From contig NZ_FOLS01000007.1 of assembly GCF_900112375.1 (NCBI RefSeq), positions 64,620-128,619 of the forward strand: a stretch of 64,000 bases of DNA. Reading direction: 5' to 3'. Source of the stretch: Pseudomonas citronellolis. GTDB taxonomy: Bacteria > Pseudomonadota > Gammaproteobacteria > Pseudomonadales > Pseudomonadaceae. The notes beneath the pieces are model-generated. The model searched no databases, had not been told where the DNA came from, and saw nothing but the letters and a program-made list of their open reading frames with translations. Both the position numbers and the translations under genes were made by a program. Positions 36,490-47,084 of this stretch are shown here, piece after piece (within the stretch, counting starts at the first letter, position 1; the number at the start of each line of letters is the position of its first letter).

Positions 36490-37146
36490 TCAGAAGGTCA
36501 TCTCTTTGACGTCATCCGGCACGATCAGCCGCCCGGCGGTCTTCTCGGCGATCTCGGCGACGCTCACTCCCGGCGCGGTCTCGCGCAGGACGAAGGCGCC
36601 GTCGATGATTTCCAGGTAGGCCAGGTCGGTGAGCACCTTGCGGATGCAGCCGGCGCCGGTCAGCGGCAGGCTGCAGCGGTCGAGCAGCTTGGACTCGCCG
36701 TCCTTGGAGGCGTGGGTCATGGTGACGATGATGTTGTCGGCGCCGGCCACCAGGTCCATCGCGCCGCCCATGCCTTTCACCAGCTTGCCGGGGATCATCC
36801 AGGAGGCGATGTTGCCCTGCACGTCCACCTCGAAGGCGCCGAGCACGGTGAGGTCGACGTGGCCGCCGCGGATCATCGCGAAGGATTCGGCGGAAGAGAA
36901 GATCGACGCGCCCTTCACGGCGGTCACGGTCTGCTTGCCGGCGTTGATCATGTCGGCGTCGAGGTTTTCCTCGGTGGGGAAGGCGCCCATGCCGAGCAGG
37001 CCGTTCTCCGATTGCAGCATCACTTCCATGCCCTCGGGCACGTAGTTGGCCACCAGGGTCGGGATGCCGATGCCGAGGTTCACGTAGTAGCCGTCCTGCA
37101 GTTCGCGCGCCACGCGCTGGGCCATCTGTTCGCGGGTCAGTGCCAT
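36490..37146 (-). CDS. dhcB: 3-oxoacid CoA-transferase subunit B
   Basis: The 218-residue beta subunit of a family I CoA-transferase has the catalytic Glu47 in SENGLLG. With subunit A it moves CoA from an acyl-CoA to a 3-oxoacid, such as acetoacetate or dehydrocarnitine. The start at 37146 gives MALTREQMAQ. It lies 26 bp after the A subunit. The dhc symbol is by recalled similarity to P. aeruginosa; atoA/scoB would be equally valid functional names. Confidence 0.88.
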   Translation of the reverse strand: MALTREQMAQRVARELQDGYYVNLGIGIPTLVANYVPEGMEVMLQSENGLLGMGAFPTEENLDADMINAGKQTVTAVKGASIFSSAESFAMIRGGHVDLTVLGAFEVDVQGNIASWMIPGKLVKGMGGAMDLVAGADNIIVTMTHASKDGESKLLDRCSLPLTGAGCIRKVLTDLAYLEIIDGAFVLRETAPGVSVAEIAEKTAGRLIVPDDVKEMTF

Positions 37147-37172
37147 CTTCTTGTCTCTCTTGTCCGGTGGGC

Positions 37173-37871
37173 TCAGGAACGCACGGTGCGCTTTTCGATG
37201 CGCTTCTCGAAGGTCCCCTGGATGATGCGGTCGACGTAGATGCCGGGGGTGTGGATCTGGGTGGGGTCCAGTTCGCCCGGCTCGACGATCTCTTCCACCT
37301 CGACCACGGTGATGCGCCCCGCGGTGGCCACCACCGGGTTGAAGTTCTGCGCGGTGTGGCGGTAGATGACGTTGCCGTAGTGGTCGGCCTTCCAGCCCTT
37401 GACGATGGCGAAGTCGCCGGTGATGGCCTGTTCCATGATGTGCGGGCGGCCGTTGAACTCCCGCACTTCCTTGCCCTCGGCGACCGGGGTGCCGTAGCCG
37501 GTGGCGGTGAAGAAGGCCGGGATGCCGGCGCCGCCGGCGCGCAGTTTCTCGGCCAGGGTGCCTTGGGGGGTGAGTTCCACTTCCAGTTCGCCGGACAGCA
37601 GCTGGCGCTCGAACAGTTCGTTCTCGCCGACGTAGGAGGCGATCATCTTGCGGATCTGCCGGTCCTCCAGCAACACGCCGAGGCCGAAGCCATCGACGCC
37701 GCAGTTGTTCGACACCACCGTCAGGCCCTTCACGCCCAGGCGGCGGATCTCGGCGATGAGGTTCTCGGGGATGCCGCACAGGCCGAAGCCGCCCGCCAGT
37801 ACCGTCATGCCGTCGGTGAGCCCGGCCAGGGCCTCCGCGTAACTGCCAACCCGCTTGTCGAGTCCTGCCAT
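37173..37871 (-). CDS. dhcA: 3-oxoacid CoA-transferase subunit A
   Basis: The 232-residue alpha subunit has the family signature [10 protein letters not shown] (27-36) and the glycine-rich [16 protein letters not shown]. It forms the enzyme with the downstream B subunit. It is the first gene of the minus-strand operon (A, B, atoB, transporter), divergent from a LysR gene and preceded by an 18-bp palindrome. Confidence 0.9.
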   Translation of the reverse strand: MAGLDKRVGSYAEALAGLTDGMTVLAGGFGLCGIPENLIAEIRRLGVKGLTVVSNNCGVDGFGLGVLLEDRQIRKMIASYVGENELFERQLLSGELEVELTPQGTLAEKLRAGGAGIPAFFTATGYGTPVAEGKEVREFNGRPHIMEQAITGDFAIVKGWKADHYGNVIYRHTAQNFNPVVATAGRITVVEVEEIVEPGELDPTQIHTPGIYVDRIIQGTFEKRIEKRTVRS

Positions 37872-37995
37872 CTGCTGCTGCCTCTCTTGTAGTTTGGGTT
37901 TCCGACCGGCCGGTCGGAGAGCGTCTGCAGCTTCACCGCTGGGGACTGATTTGTTAAGTTTGTTTTTCCAATCGATTATTCGGCTTTACTTATCA
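37872..37995. promoter_or_regulatory. dhcA/LysR divergent region with 18-bp palindrome
   Basis: A perfect palindrome TCCGACCGGCCGGTCGGA (37901-37918) lies 30 bp before dhcA, in the position of a TetR-type operator. Closer to the LysR gene an imperfect GATTA...TTATC repeat (37974-37994) overlaps its start region and may be the LysR site. The -35/-10 elements are not certain. Confidence 0.6.
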
Positions 37996-38922
37996 ATGAC
38001 CGTCAAGCAACTGCGCGCCTTCCTCGCCGTGGCGCAGAGCCTGAGCTTCGCCCAGGCCGGCGAGCGCCTGCACCTGTCGCAGCCGGCCCTGAGCCTGGCG
38101 ATCAAGAACCTGGAGGAATCCCTCGGCGGGCAGTTGCTGGTGCGCACCACCCGCAGCGTCGCCCTCACCCCCGAGGGCGAGACCCTGCTGCCCATCGCCC
38201 GGCGCCTGTTGGCCGACTGGGACAACGCCGAGGAGCTGCTGCGCCAGCACTTCACCCTGCAACTGGGCAAGGTCTCCATCGCCGCTATGCCCTCCTTCGC
38301 CGGCAACCTGCTGCCGGGCGCGCTCATGGCCTTCCGCCAGCGCCACCCGAAGGTGAACGTGGCGGTGCACGACGTGATCAACGAACAGGTGCTGGAGATG
38401 GTGCGCAACCGCCGCGTCGAGCTGGGCATCGCCTTCGAGCCGGACAGCCTCGACGGCCTGAGCTTCCAGGCCTTCTACAGCGACCGCTTCGTCGCCGTGC
38501 TGCCGGCCGGCTCGCCCCTGGCCGGGCAGCGCCGGCTGACCTGGGCGCAGTTGCTGGAGCAGCCCTTCATCACCCTGCAGCGGCCCTCGGCGGTGCGCCT
38601 GCTGCTGGAAGACAGCGTGGCGGCCAGCCACGGCAAGCTGGCGGTGGCCTTCGAGAGCCACCAGTTGGTCACGGTGGGGCGCATGGTCGCCCAGGGGCTG
38701 GGGGTGAGCGCGGTGCCGCGCCTGTGCGTGAAGCAGATGGAGGAACTGGGCGCGCGCTGCGTGGACCTCTACGAACCCACGGTGGAACGCCGCGTGGGCC
38801 TGTTCAGCCTGGCCGAGCACAAGCTTTCCAGCGCCGCCCAGGCGCTGAGCGACGTGCTCTTGCAGATAGCCGACTGGCCGCGGTTGCAGAAGGAAGGTTG
38901 CGAGGAAGGTCGAGCAGAATGA
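37996..38922 (+). CDS. LysR-family transcriptional regulator
   Basis: The 308-residue protein begins MTVKQLRAFLAVAQSLSFAQ, a standard LysR winged helix, followed by an effector domain. The ATG at 37996 is chosen because this is the usual LysR N-terminus; the longer frame covers the promoter. It is divergent from dhcA and is the likely regulator of the CoA-transferase operon, as PA1998 is placed in P. aeruginosa by memory. Confidence 0.92.
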   Translation: MTVKQLRAFLAVAQSLSFAQAGERLHLSQPALSLAIKNLEESLGGQLLVRTTRSVALTPEGETLLPIARRLLADWDNAEELLRQHFTLQLGKVSIAAMPSFAGNLLPGALMAFRQRHPKVNVAVHDVINEQVLEMVRNRRVELGIAFEPDSLDGLSFQAFYSDRFVAVLPAGSPLAGQRRLTWAQLLEQPFITLQRPSAVRLLLEDSVAASHGKLAVAFESHQLVTVGRMVAQGLGVSAVPRLCVKQMEELGARCVDLYEPTVERRVGLFSLAEHKLSSAAQALSDVLLQIADWPRLQKEGCEEGRAE

Positions 38923-38977
38923 GGCAGAGTCGCGCGGCGCGGGCGGCGGAAGAACGCCGCCCGTTGCGCTGGGAGGG

Positions 38978-39226
38978 TCAGATGTCGCTGCACATCTCGG
39001 TCTGGCGCAGGTACTCGAGCACGTGGACCTGGCCCTTGGAGTCGGCGTAGGTCATTTTCGCCGGGGCGACTTCGCAACGGTCGTTGGCTTGCTCGATGCT
39101 GATCACCTTGGCCACGTCGAGCTGCATGCCGTAGTGGTAGACCACGGGCGCGGCGTCGGCGGCATTGGCGGCCAGGGCGGCGCCCATCAGGGGGATGGCG
39201 AACAGGCTGAACAGGGTGCGTTTCAT
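38978..39226 (-). CDS. DUF2790 small periplasmic protein
   Basis: The 82-residue product has a signal peptide (about 1-23, ending in AANA) and a short domain with two Cys (DRCEV and EMCSD) that could pair. This is the Pseudomonas-specific DUF2790 type, whose role is unknown but which is often copper- or stress-linked. It is monocistronic. Confidence 0.82.
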   Translation of the reverse strand: MKRTLFSLFAIPLMGAALAANAADAAPVVYHYGMQLDVAKVISIEQANDRCEVAPAKMTYADSKGQVHVLEYLRQTEMCSDI

Positions 39227-39500
39227 GGTGGGATTCTCCGGTTTCCGGCGTGCTGGCCATTTGGCCTTGCCGTGTATACAAATTTAGTTGAACGGCCGTT
39301 CCGGACACAGAGGCAATACGACAAGGGATTACTGCGCAACACGTAACAATAAGGGCTTGCCAACCTGGCTGAATGGATTGACCGCCCTTTCACCTGCGGT
39401 AAAAAGCCCCCGGACTGGCAGGATTCGATTCATTTTCCGCTTTGCTGCCAGCCAACCACGGCGCCACAATGGCAAGCCCATTCGTCGCCAGGAATCCGCC
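39227..39500. promoter_or_regulatory. Divergent promoter region DUF2790 / GlxA-like regulator
   Basis: This 274-bp, relatively AT-rich gap has a TGTATACAAATTTA element (about 39273-39286) and a perfect palindrome GAACGGCCGTTC (39290-39301). These could be operator and promoter parts for DUF2790; no gene is seen. Confidence 0.45.
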
Positions 39501-40463
39501 ATGAAACGCGTGGCCATGCTGCTGTTCCCCGGCGTGCAGGCGCTGGACGTCGCCGGCCCGCTGGACGTCTTCGCCGAAGCCAATGCCTTCGTCGCGCCGG
39601 GCAGCGGCTACCAGGTGCTGACGCTGGCCGAACGCGGCTTCCCCATCCCCGCCTCCAACGGCCAGTTGCTGGGCGCGCAGCACGAACTGGACGGCGCCGT
39701 CGGCGGCTTCGACATCCTGCTGGTGCCCGGCGGCCCGCAATTGCCCGCCGAGGAGCCTTCCACCACCCTCCTCGCCTGGCTGCGCCAGGCCTGCGCCGAG
39801 ACGCCGCGCTACGGCTCGATCTGCACCGGCGCCTTCCTCCTCGGCCATGCCGGGCTGCTGGACGGCAAGCGCGTCACCACCCACTGGGGCGACGCCGCGC
39901 GCCTGGCTCAGCTTTTCCCGCAGGCAAGGGTGGAGCCCGACAGCATCCACGTGCGCGACGGTGCGCTGGTGACCTCCGCAGGGGTGACCGCCGGCATCGA
40001 CCTGGCCCTGGCGCTGCTGGCCGAGGACCACGGCCCGGCGGTGGCATTGAGCGTGGCCAAGCGGCTGCTGGTGGTAGCCCAGCGCCAGGGCGGGCAATCG
40101 CAGTTCAGCCCCTACCTGCAGGCGCCAGCGGATGGCGACTCGCCCATAGCCCGGGTGCAGCGCCACGTGCAGGCCCATCTCACCGACGCGTTGTCGGTGG
40201 CGGAACTGGCGGCGGTGGCGACCATGAGCGAACGCACCTTCGCCCGGGTGTTCGTCCGCGAGGCGGGCATCACCCCGGCGGAGTTCGTCCAGCGCGCCCG
40301 GCTGGACGCGGCGCGGGGGTTGCTGGAGGGTAGCGGGCTGCCGCTGAAGGTGGTGGCCTGGCGCTGCGGCTTCGGCAGCGCGGCGCGGATGCGGCTGGTG
40401 TTCGTGCAGAGGCTGGGGGTGACGCCGACGGAGTATCGGGGGCGGTTTCGGGGGGATGGGTAG
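39501..40463 (+). CDS. GlxA-type AraC regulator with DJ-1/PfpI domain
   Basis: The 320-residue protein has an N-terminal DJ-1/PfpI amidotransferase-like domain (about 1-185, nucleophile-elbow Cys108 in GSICTGAFLLG) and a C-terminal AraC helix-turn-helix pair (about 215-315). Regulators of this type, such as GbdR, CdhR and ArgR, control amine and amino-acid catabolism. The start at 39501 gives MKRVAMLLFPG. Its target is not evident from neighbours. Confidence 0.9.
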   Translation: MKRVAMLLFPGVQALDVAGPLDVFAEANAFVAPGSGYQVLTLAERGFPIPASNGQLLGAQHELDGAVGGFDILLVPGGPQLPAEEPSTTLLAWLRQACAETPRYGSICTGAFLLGHAGLLDGKRVTTHWGDAARLAQLFPQARVEPDSIHVRDGALVTSAGVTAGIDLALALLAEDHGPAVALSVAKRLLVVAQRQGGQSQFSPYLQAPADGDSPIARVQRHVQAHLTDALSVAELAAVATMSERTFARVFVREAGITPAEFVQRARLDAARGLLEGSGLPLKVVAWRCGFGSAARMRLVFVQRLGVTPTEYRGRFRGDG

Positions 40464-40493
40464 GGTTCGAGGGTTCGAGGGTTCGAGGGTTCG
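40463..40493. repeat. Tandem octamer GGGTTCGA x 3.9
   Basis: Four near-complete copies of GGGTTCGA run directly from the regulator's stop codon to the left end of the composite repeat. It is a simple slippage-prone tract. Confidence 0.85.
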
Positions 40494-40793
40494 TAGGAGC
40501 GAGCTTGCTCGCGAACGGTGCATCAACTGGGCCTATGGTGTTGGCCCCGAAGAGCGCCCTCTCCCTAACCCTCTCCCTGAAGGGAGAGGGGACCGTTGGG
40601 CAGACGCTGATGTTTTGGAGTCAGCCGGCTAGCGCAGAAGCTGCCGGCTGAAGCCAGGCCTTCTCTCGGCACGGACAAGCCCCCTCTCCCTTCAGGGCGG
40701 GGCGCGCAGCCGAGGGCTGGGGAGAGGGGACGGAGTCAAGCCAGGGCACCTGTGTTGCCGACGAACTCCATTCGCGAGCAAGCTCGCTCCTAC
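40493..40793. repeat. Composite 290-bp repeat, copy B
   Basis: This is the most complete copy, 301 bp: full REP arms at both ends (40493-40515 and 40771-40793), CCCTCTCC hairpins near 40558-40592 and 40680-40732, and the core GAGTCAGCCGGCTAGC (from about 40619). It fills the gap between two convergent genes. Confidence 0.9.
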
Positions 40794-40802
40794 AAGAGCG
40801 CT

Positions 40803-41930
40803 CTACAAACTCCGCGCAATCACCAACCGCTGCACATCACTGGTGCCCTCGTAGATCTGGCACACCCGCACATCCCGATAGATACGCTCCACCGGGTAAT
40901 CCTGCAGGTAGCCATACCCCCCCAGCGTCTGGATCGCCGCCGAGCACACCCGCTCGGCCATCTCCGAAGCGAACAGCTTGGCCATGGAGGCTTCCGTCAG
41001 ACACGGCAGGCCCGCTTCGCGCAGGCTGGCGGCGTGGTGGACCATCTGCCGCGCCACGGCTATCTCGGTGGCCATGTCGCTGAGGCGGAAGGCCACCGCC
41101 TGGTGCTGGATGATCGGCTTGCCGAAGGTCTCGCGCTCGTGGGCGTAGTCGCGGGCGTATTCGAAGGCGGCGCGGGCCATGCCCACCGCCTGGGAGGCGA
41201 TGCCGATGCGCCCGCCCTCCAGGTTGGCCAGGGCGATGGCGTAGCCCTGGCCCTCCTCACCCAGGCGGTAGCCGGCCGGAATGCGCAGGTCATCGAAGGC
41301 GATCTGGCAGGTGTCCGAGGCGTGCTGGCCGAGCTTGTCTTCCACCCGCACCACGCGGTAGCCGGGGGTGTCGGTGGGCACGATGAAGGCGCTGATGCCC
41401 TTCTTGCCGGCCGCCGCGTCGGTGACGGCGAAGACGATCACCAGTCCGGCGTGGCTGCCGGAAGTGATGAACTGCTTGCTGCCGTTCAGCACGTAGTGGT
41501 CGCCGTCGCGGCGCGCGCGGGTCTTCAGGAAGCTGGCGTCGGAGCCGGCCTGGGGCTCGGTGAGGGCGAAGGCGCCGATCATCTCGCCACGGGCCAGGGG
41601 CACCAGGAACTGGCGCTTCTGCTCTTCGCTGCCGAACTTGGCGATGGGCATGCAGCCCACCGAGTTGTGCACGCTCATGATGGTCGAGCAGGCGCCGTCG
41701 CCGGCGGCGATTTCCTCCAGGGCCATGGCGTAGGCCAGGTGCCCGGTCTGCGCGCCGCCCCACTCCTCGGCCACCAGCATGCCGAGGAAGCCGAGGTCGG
41801 CCATTTCCTTCAGCGCCTCGGCGGGGAAGCGGTGCTCGCGGTCCCACTCGGCGGCGAAGGGTTTCAGCCGCTCCTGGGCGAACTGGCGGGCGACGTCGCG
41901 GATCTGCAGGTCTTCTTCGCTGGGAATCAT
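40803..41930 (-). CDS. Acyl-CoA dehydrogenase
   Basis: The 375-residue flavoenzyme makes 2-enoyl-CoA from acyl-CoA. Catalytic Glu361 is in [11 protein letters not shown], and the FAD-binding segment [11 protein letters not shown] is clear. It is the last gene of an operon of AMP-ligase, SDR, thiolase and this enzyme on the minus strand, an order I recall for P. aeruginosa PA2552-PA2555. The chain-length or branched substrate is not determined. The thiolase stop is 10 bp upstream. Confidence 0.9.
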   Translation of the reverse strand: MIPSEEDLQIRDVARQFAQERLKPFAAEWDREHRFPAEALKEMADLGFLGMLVAEEWGGAQTGHLAYAMALEEIAAGDGACSTIMSVHNSVGCMPIAKFGSEEQKRQFLVPLARGEMIGAFALTEPQAGSDASFLKTRARRDGDHYVLNGSKQFITSGSHAGLVIVFAVTDAAAGKKGISAFIVPTDTPGYRVVRVEDKLGQHASDTCQIAFDDLRIPAGYRLGEEGQGYAIALANLEGGRIGIASQAVGMARAAFEYARDYAHERETFGKPIIQHQAVAFRLSDMATEIAVARQMVHHAASLREAGLPCLTEASMAKLFASEMAERVCSAAIQTLGGYGYLQDYPVERIYRDVRVCQIYEGTSDVQRLVIARSL

Positions 41931-41940
41931 GCTTCGCTCC

Positions 41941-43122
41941 TCACAGGCGCTCGACGGCGATGGCCGTGGCTTCGCCGCCGCCGATGCACACCGAGGCGAT
42001 GCCGCGTTTCAGGTCGTACTGCTGCAGCGCCGAGAGCAGGGTCACCAGGATGCGCGCCGCCGAGGCGCCGATCGGGTGGCCCAGGGCACAGGCGCCGCCG
42101 TGGACGTTGAGCTTGGCGTGAGGGATGTCCAGCTCGCGCATGGCCGCCATGGCCACCACGGCGAAGGCTTCGTTGACCTCGAACAGGTCCACCTCGCCCA
42201 GGCCCCAGCCGCTGCGCTGCAGCAGGCGCTGGATGGCGCCCACCGGCGCGGTGGGGAACAGGTTCGGCGCGGCGGCGTAGGAGGAATGCCCACGGATCGC
42301 CGCCAGCGGCGCCAGGCCGCGTTTCTCGGCCTCGGACAGGCGCATCAGCACCAGCGCGGCGGCGCCGTCGGAGATGGAGCTGGAGTTGGCCGCGGTGACG
42401 GTGCCGCCCTCGCGGAACGCCGGTTTCAGCGTCGGAATCTTGTCCAGCTTCGCCTTCGGCGGCTGCTCGTCCTGGCTGACCTCGCGGGTTTCCTTGCCGG
42501 CCTTGACCGTCACCGGGACGATCTCGGCGGCGAAGCGGCCGTCGCACATGGCCTGCTGGGCGCGGGTCAGCGAGGCGATGGCGTAGTCGTCCTGCTGCTG
42601 GCGGGTGAAGCCGTAGCTCTGCGCGCAGTCCTCGGCGAAGGTGCCCATCAGCCGGCCCTTGTCGTAGGCGTCCTCGAGGCCGTCGAGGAACATGTGGTCG
42701 AGCACCTTGCCGTGGCCCATGCGGTAACCCGTGCGGGCGCGCTCCAGCAGGTAGGGCGCGTTGGACATGCTCTCCATGCCGCCGGCCAGCACCACGCCGG
42801 CGCTGCCGGCCAGCAGCGCGTCGTGGCCCTGCATCACGGCCTTCATGCCCGAGCCGCACATCTTGTTGATGGTGGTGCAGGGCGTGCCGCGGTCCAGCCC
42901 GGCGCCGAGCACCGCCTGGCGCGCCGGGGCCTGGCCCTGGCCGGCGGAGAGCACGCAGCCGAGGATGGCTTCGTCGATCTGGTCGGCGCCCAGCTTGGCG
43001 CGCTCGATGGCGGCGCGCACAGCGGCGGCGCCGAGGGTGGCGGCGCTGGCGTCCTTGAAGTCGCCGAGGAAGCCGCCCATGGGGGTGCGGACGGCGCTGA
43101 CGATGACTACGGGATCGTTCAT
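41941..43122 (-). CDS. Acetyl-CoA acyltransferase (thiolase)
   Basis: The 393-residue thiolase has Cys89 in KMCGSG, His in [14 protein letters not shown] and Cys379 in VCIGGGEA. An AGGAG site 9 bases before 43122 fixes the start ([13 protein letters not shown]). It would perform the last step of beta-oxidation in this operon. Confidence 0.9.
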   Translation of the reverse strand: MNDPVVIVSAVRTPMGGFLGDFKDASAATLGAAAVRAAIERAKLGADQIDEAILGCVLSAGQGQAPARQAVLGAGLDRGTPCTTINKMCGSGMKAVMQGHDALLAGSAGVVLAGGMESMSNAPYLLERARTGYRMGHGKVLDHMFLDGLEDAYDKGRLMGTFAEDCAQSYGFTRQQQDDYAIASLTRAQQAMCDGRFAAEIVPVTVKAGKETREVSQDEQPPKAKLDKIPTLKPAFREGGTVTAANSSSISDGAAALVLMRLSEAEKRGLAPLAAIRGHSSYAAAPNLFPTAPVGAIQRLLQRSGWGLGEVDLFEVNEAFAVVAMAAMRELDIPHAKLNVHGGACALGHPIGASAARILVTLLSALQQYDLKRGIASVCIGGGEATAIAVERL

Positions 43123-43136
43123 TTTCGTTACTCCTG

Positions 43137-43907
43137 TCACTTGGCGGCCATGCGGATGGCGCCGTCGAGGCGGATCACCTCGCCGTTGAGCATGCTGTTC
43201 TCGACGATGTGGCGGACCAGCGCGGCGAATTCGTCGGGGCGGCCCAGGCGCGGCGGGAAGGGCACGCTGGCGCCGAGGGAGTCGCGGACTTCCTGGGGCA
43301 TGCCAGCCATCATCGGCGTCTCGAAGATGCCGGGGGCGATGGTCATCACGCGGATGCCGTGGCGCGCCAGTTCGCGGGCGATGGGCAAGGTCATGCCGAC
43401 CACCCCGGCCTTGGACGCCGAATACGCGGCCTGGCCGATCTGCCCGTCGAAGGCCGCCACCGAGGCGGTGTTGACGATGACGCCGCGCTCGCCGCCGGCG
43501 TCCGGCTCGTTGCGGGCCATGGCCTCGGCGGCCAGGCGCAGCATGTTGAAGCTGCCCACCAGGTTGATGTTGATGGCCCGGGCGAAGCTGTCCAGGCCAT
43601 GCGGGCCATTGCGCCCGAGGACTTTTTCGGCCGGCGCCACGCCGGCGCAGTTGGCCAGCCCGTGCAGCGCGCCGAAGCTTTCCAGCGCGGCTTCCACGGC
43701 GGCGCGGCCGTCGGCCTCGCTGGTCACGTCGGTGCGCACGAAGCGCGCCCTGCCCTCGCCCAGCTCGGCCACGCGGGCGGCGCCGGCCTCGGCGTTGACG
43801 TCGGCCAGCAGCACGCGGGCGCCGGCCTCCACCAGGGTCTTCGCGGTGGCCGCGCCGAGCCCGGAGCCGCCGCCGGTGATGAGGAATACCTTGTCCTGGA
43901 TGTGCAT
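43137..43907 (-). CDS. SDR, 3-hydroxyacyl-CoA dehydrogenase type II-like
   Basis: The 256-residue SDR has GGGSGLG (12-18), a [11 protein letters not shown] segment and YSASKAG. This is close to the HSD10/type II 3-hydroxyacyl-CoA dehydrogenases. It would oxidise the 3-hydroxyacyl-CoA intermediate between the (missing) hydratase and the thiolase. The start at 43907 gives [13 protein letters not shown]; the longer frame is inside the AMP-ligase gene. Confidence 0.88.
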   Translation of the reverse strand: MHIQDKVFLITGGGSGLGAATAKTLVEAGARVLLADVNAEAGAARVAELGEGRARFVRTDVTSEADGRAAVEAALESFGALHGLANCAGVAPAEKVLGRNGPHGLDSFARAININLVGSFNMLRLAAEAMARNEPDAGGERGVIVNTASVAAFDGQIGQAAYSASKAGVVGMTLPIARELARHGIRVMTIAPGIFETPMMAGMPQEVRDSLGASVPFPPRLGRPDEFAALVRHIVENSMLNGEVIRLDGAIRMAAK

Positions 43908-43921
43908 GGAATCTCTCCGAA

Positions 43922-45583
43922 TCAGTGCTGCGCGGCCGCGCGTTCGGCCGCCTCTTGTTGCCGGGCTATCTCCTGGTTGCGCAGGAGGAAGCGCTGGATC
44001 TTGCCGCTGGGGGTCTTCGGCAGTTCGGCGATGAACTCCACTTCCCGCGGGTAGCTGTGGGCCGACAGGCGCTTGCGCACGTACTGCTGCAGCTCCTCGG
44101 CCAGCTCCGGGCTGGGCTGGTGCTGCGGGCAGAGCACCACGTAGGCCTTGACCAGTTCGGTGCGCTCCGGGTCGGGCTTGCCGATCACCGCCGCTTCCAT
44201 CACCGCCGGGTGCTCGATCAGCGCGCTCTCCACGTCGAAGGGGCCGACGCGGTAGCCGGAGGTGGTGATGAGGTCGTCGGAGCGGCCGACGAAGCTGATG
44301 CTGCCGTCGGCGTTCAGCTCCACGGTGTCGCCACTGAGATAGTAGTCGCCGACGAAGGCCTTGGTTTCCATGCCCTGGTAGCCGGCGAACCACATCAGCG
44401 GCGAGCGCTTGCGGTCCATGGCCAGGATGCCGGGCTGGCCGGCGGGCAGTTCCTCGCCGTTCTCGCCCAGCACCACCACGCGGTGGCCGGGGATGGAGTA
44501 GCCGGCCGCGCCCAGGTGCACCGGGTGCTGCAGCCCATGGTGGTTGGCCAGGACCATACCCAGTTCGGTCTGCCCGTAGTGGTCGTGGATGGTCGCCCCC
44601 AGGCCCTCGGCGAACCAGCGGATCACCTCCGGGGTCAGCGCCTCGCCAGCGCTGCTCACCGCGCGCAGGCGGCCCTTGAGCTCACGCTCCACCTCGGCGG
44701 CCGAGGCCTTGAGCATGCGGTAGGCGGTGGGCGAGCCGGCCAGGTTGGTGATGCCGTACTGGCGGATGATCCGGCAGGTGCTCTCCACCGTGAAGGCGCC
44801 TTCGTAGAAGGTGGTGGCGTGGCCCAGGGCCAGCGGGCCGGTGACGGCGTAGTAAAGGCCGTAGGCCCAGCCCGGGTCGGCCAGGTTCCAGAAGCGGTCC
44901 TCGGGGCGCAGGTCCACGGCGTCGCGCAGGTAGCCGGTGAACGCCAGGATGGCCTTGAGCGGCACGGCCAGCGGCTTGGCCAGGCCGGTGGTGCCGGAGG
45001 TGAACATCAGCAGGAAGGGGTCTTCGCCGCTGCGCAGGACCGGTTCGAACTGCTCGGAGCGGCTTTCCAGGGCCTGCCGGAAGTCCAGGTCGCCAGCCGG
45101 GATCGCCTGGCCGCCGCTGACGGTGATGATCGGCGGGGCGTTGGGCACTTCGTCGAGCTTGGCGCGGTTGCCGGCGTCGGTGACCAGCACGCGGCTGCCG
45201 GCGATGCCCAGGCGGTGCTCGATGGCCTTGGGCCCGAAGGCGGTGAACAGCGGTTGATAGACCGCGCCGAGGCGCCAGGTGCCGAGGATGGTGACCAGCA
45301 GCTCGGGGGTGCGCGGCAGCATGCCGGAAACCCGGTCGCCGGGGCGCACGCCCAGGTCGTGGAGCAGGTTGGCGAACTGTGCGGACAGGGCCTGCAACTG
45401 GGCGAAGCTGTATTCGGCGCGCTCGCCGTTGCGGCCTTCCCAGTACAGGGCGACGCGCCCGGACGAGGCATGGCGGTCGCAGCATTCGACGCAGGCGTTG
45501 AGGGCGTCGAGGCTGCCGGCGAGGGTGTCTCGGGCGGTGGCCGCGTAATCGAATTCGGCAGCGGCGGCGGCATAGGGGCGCAT
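43922..45583 (-). CDS. AMP-dependent acyl-CoA synthetase
   Basis: The 553-residue acid:CoA ligase has the AMP-binding signature [11 protein letters not shown] (about 192-202), YGQTELGM and the C-terminal catalytic Lys segment [10 protein letters not shown]. It activates the carboxylic acid fed into this beta-oxidation operon and is its first gene. An acetyl-CoA-synthetase/AcsM-like specificity for medium or branched acids is likely but not read from sequence. Confidence 0.9.
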   Translation of the reverse strand: MRPYAAAAAEFDYAATARDTLAGSLDALNACVECCDRHASSGRVALYWEGRNGERAEYSFAQLQALSAQFANLLHDLGVRPGDRVSGMLPRTPELLVTILGTWRLGAVYQPLFTAFGPKAIEHRLGIAGSRVLVTDAGNRAKLDEVPNAPPIITVSGGQAIPAGDLDFRQALESRSEQFEPVLRSGEDPFLLMFTSGTTGLAKPLAVPLKAILAFTGYLRDAVDLRPEDRFWNLADPGWAYGLYYAVTGPLALGHATTFYEGAFTVESTCRIIRQYGITNLAGSPTAYRMLKASAAEVERELKGRLRAVSSAGEALTPEVIRWFAEGLGATIHDHYGQTELGMVLANHHGLQHPVHLGAAGYSIPGHRVVVLGENGEELPAGQPGILAMDRKRSPLMWFAGYQGMETKAFVGDYYLSGDTVELNADGSISFVGRSDDLITTSGYRVGPFDVESALIEHPAVMEAAVIGKPDPERTELVKAYVVLCPQHQPSPELAEELQQYVRKRLSAHSYPREVEFIAELPKTPSGKIQRFLLRNQEIARQQEAAERAAAQH

Positions 45584-45730
45584 CGCGGAACTCCTGGCTC
45601 GTTCTTGTAGGGAGTAGCGGGATGTTCGCGCCGGCCGGTTGCCGCGGCAATGTCGAAAGGGACTTATGTGGATGAGCGGATTGGACAGCGGGGGTGGCTG
45701 GGGGTGGGGGTGCTTCGGGTTGGCGCTGGT

Positions 45731-45887
45731 CCCCTCACCCCAGCCCTCTCCCGGAGGGAGAGGGGGCCAGTTCGGCGCAAGCTGGAAGTTCTATGTCTGC
45801 CGGCCACTCTGGCGCTGCCGGCGAACACCATTCTCACCAACGGCACGGACGGCCCCCTCTCCCTCTGGGAGAGGGCTGGGGTGAGGG
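45731..45887. repeat. CCCTCTCC palindromic element
   Basis: Two CCCTCTCC...GGAGAGGG hairpins (45731-45765 and 45852-45887) flank about 85 bp, a diverged relative of the composite-repeat core without REP arms. It occupies the 361-bp gap before the luciferase-like gene, which shows no gene of its own. Confidence 0.8.
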
Positions 45888-45944
45888 AAAGGATTCCCCC
45901 CCCCAGCGCCAAAGTTACCGACAAACACCAAAGCGCCGTTGGAA

Positions 45945-46943
45945 TCAACGCAACCCAGCAACAATCTCCAACGAACGCAAGCGCAGGTCATGGTCGTAGA
46001 TGTCGCTGGTGAACATGACCTCATCCGCCCCAGTCTGCTCGACAAGGATCTCCAGGCGGCTGCGCACCTTCTCCGGGCCGCCGATCACCGCCAGGCCGAA
46101 GAAGTTGCCCACCGCCTCCTGCTCGTGGGGCAGCCACAGGCCGGCCATGCGCTCCACCGGCGGCTTCTGCTTCAGGCTTTCGCCGCGAATCAGCGCCAGC
46201 ACGCGCTGGAACGCGGTGGTCGCCAGGTACTCGGCCTCTTCGTCGGTGGGCGCGGCGATCAGCGGCACGCCGATCATCGCGTAGGGCTGTTCGAGGGTGG
46301 CCGAGGGCTTGAAGTTCTGCCGGTAGATGCGCAGCGCGTCATGCAGATAGCGCGGCGCGAAGTGCGAGGCGAAGGCGTAGGGCAGGCCCTTCTCCGCCGC
46401 CAGGCGGGCGCTGAACAGGCTGGAGCCGAGCAGCCAGATCGGCACCCGCGTGCCCTCGCCGGGGATGGCCAGCAGGCTCTGTTGCGGGCGGCGCGGGCCG
46501 AGGAGCATTTCCAGCTCGGCGACCTGCTCGGGGAAGTCTTCGCCGTCGCCGAGCATGCGGTCGCGGCGCAGGGCGCGCATGGTCGCCTGGTCGGCGCCGG
46601 GGGCGCGGCCCAGGCCCAGGTCGATGCGTCCCGGGTAGAGGCTGGCGAGGGTGCCGAACTGCTCGGCGATCACCAGCGGCGGGTGGTTGGGCAGCATCAC
46701 CCCGCCGGAGCCGACGCGGATGCGCGCGGTCTTGCCGGCGATGTGGCCGATCAGCACGGAAGTCGCCGAGCTGGCGATGCCGTCCATGTTGTGGTGCTCG
46801 GCCAGCCAGTAGCGGGTGAAACCGAGGCGCTCGACGTGGCGGGCCACCTCGACGGCGTTGTTCAGCGCCTCGCTGACGGTGCCCTGGTCGCGGATGGGCA
46901 CCAGGTCGAGCATGGAAAAGGCGGTTTCGGACAGGGACTTCAT
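45945..46943 (-). CDS. LLM-class flavin-dependent monooxygenase
   Basis: The 332-residue luciferase-like protein (MsnO8/YhbW type) opens with [25 protein letters not shown] sequence and has the [11 protein letters not shown] motif. Such enzymes use FMNH2 from a reductase. The downstream iacG-type flavin reductase (47085, same strand, upstream in transcription) could supply it, but its own gene set is iac. The substrate is unknown. Confidence 0.85.
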   Translation of the reverse strand: MKSLSETAFSMLDLVPIRDQGTVSEALNNAVEVARHVERLGFTRYWLAEHHNMDGIASSATSVLIGHIAGKTARIRVGSGGVMLPNHPPLVIAEQFGTLASLYPGRIDLGLGRAPGADQATMRALRRDRMLGDGEDFPEQVAELEMLLGPRRPQQSLLAIPGEGTRVPIWLLGSSLFSARLAAEKGLPYAFASHFAPRYLHDALRIYRQNFKPSATLEQPYAMIGVPLIAAPTDEEAEYLATTAFQRVLALIRGESLKQKPPVERMAGLWLPHEQEAVGNFFGLAVIGGPEKVRSRLEILVEQTGADEVMFTSDIYDHDLRLRSLEIVAGLR

Positions 46944-47084
46944 GGAGGCTCCGGTCAGGGCCCGCGCGGCAGGCGCGCGGGCGTGGCTTTGAGCCGGACT
47001 CTAACCACATGCCTGGCGCATGACCACGCGTCGGCGTCGATAGTCATCATGCCGCGCAGTGATGAAAGCCCCCTGCCCCGCCCC

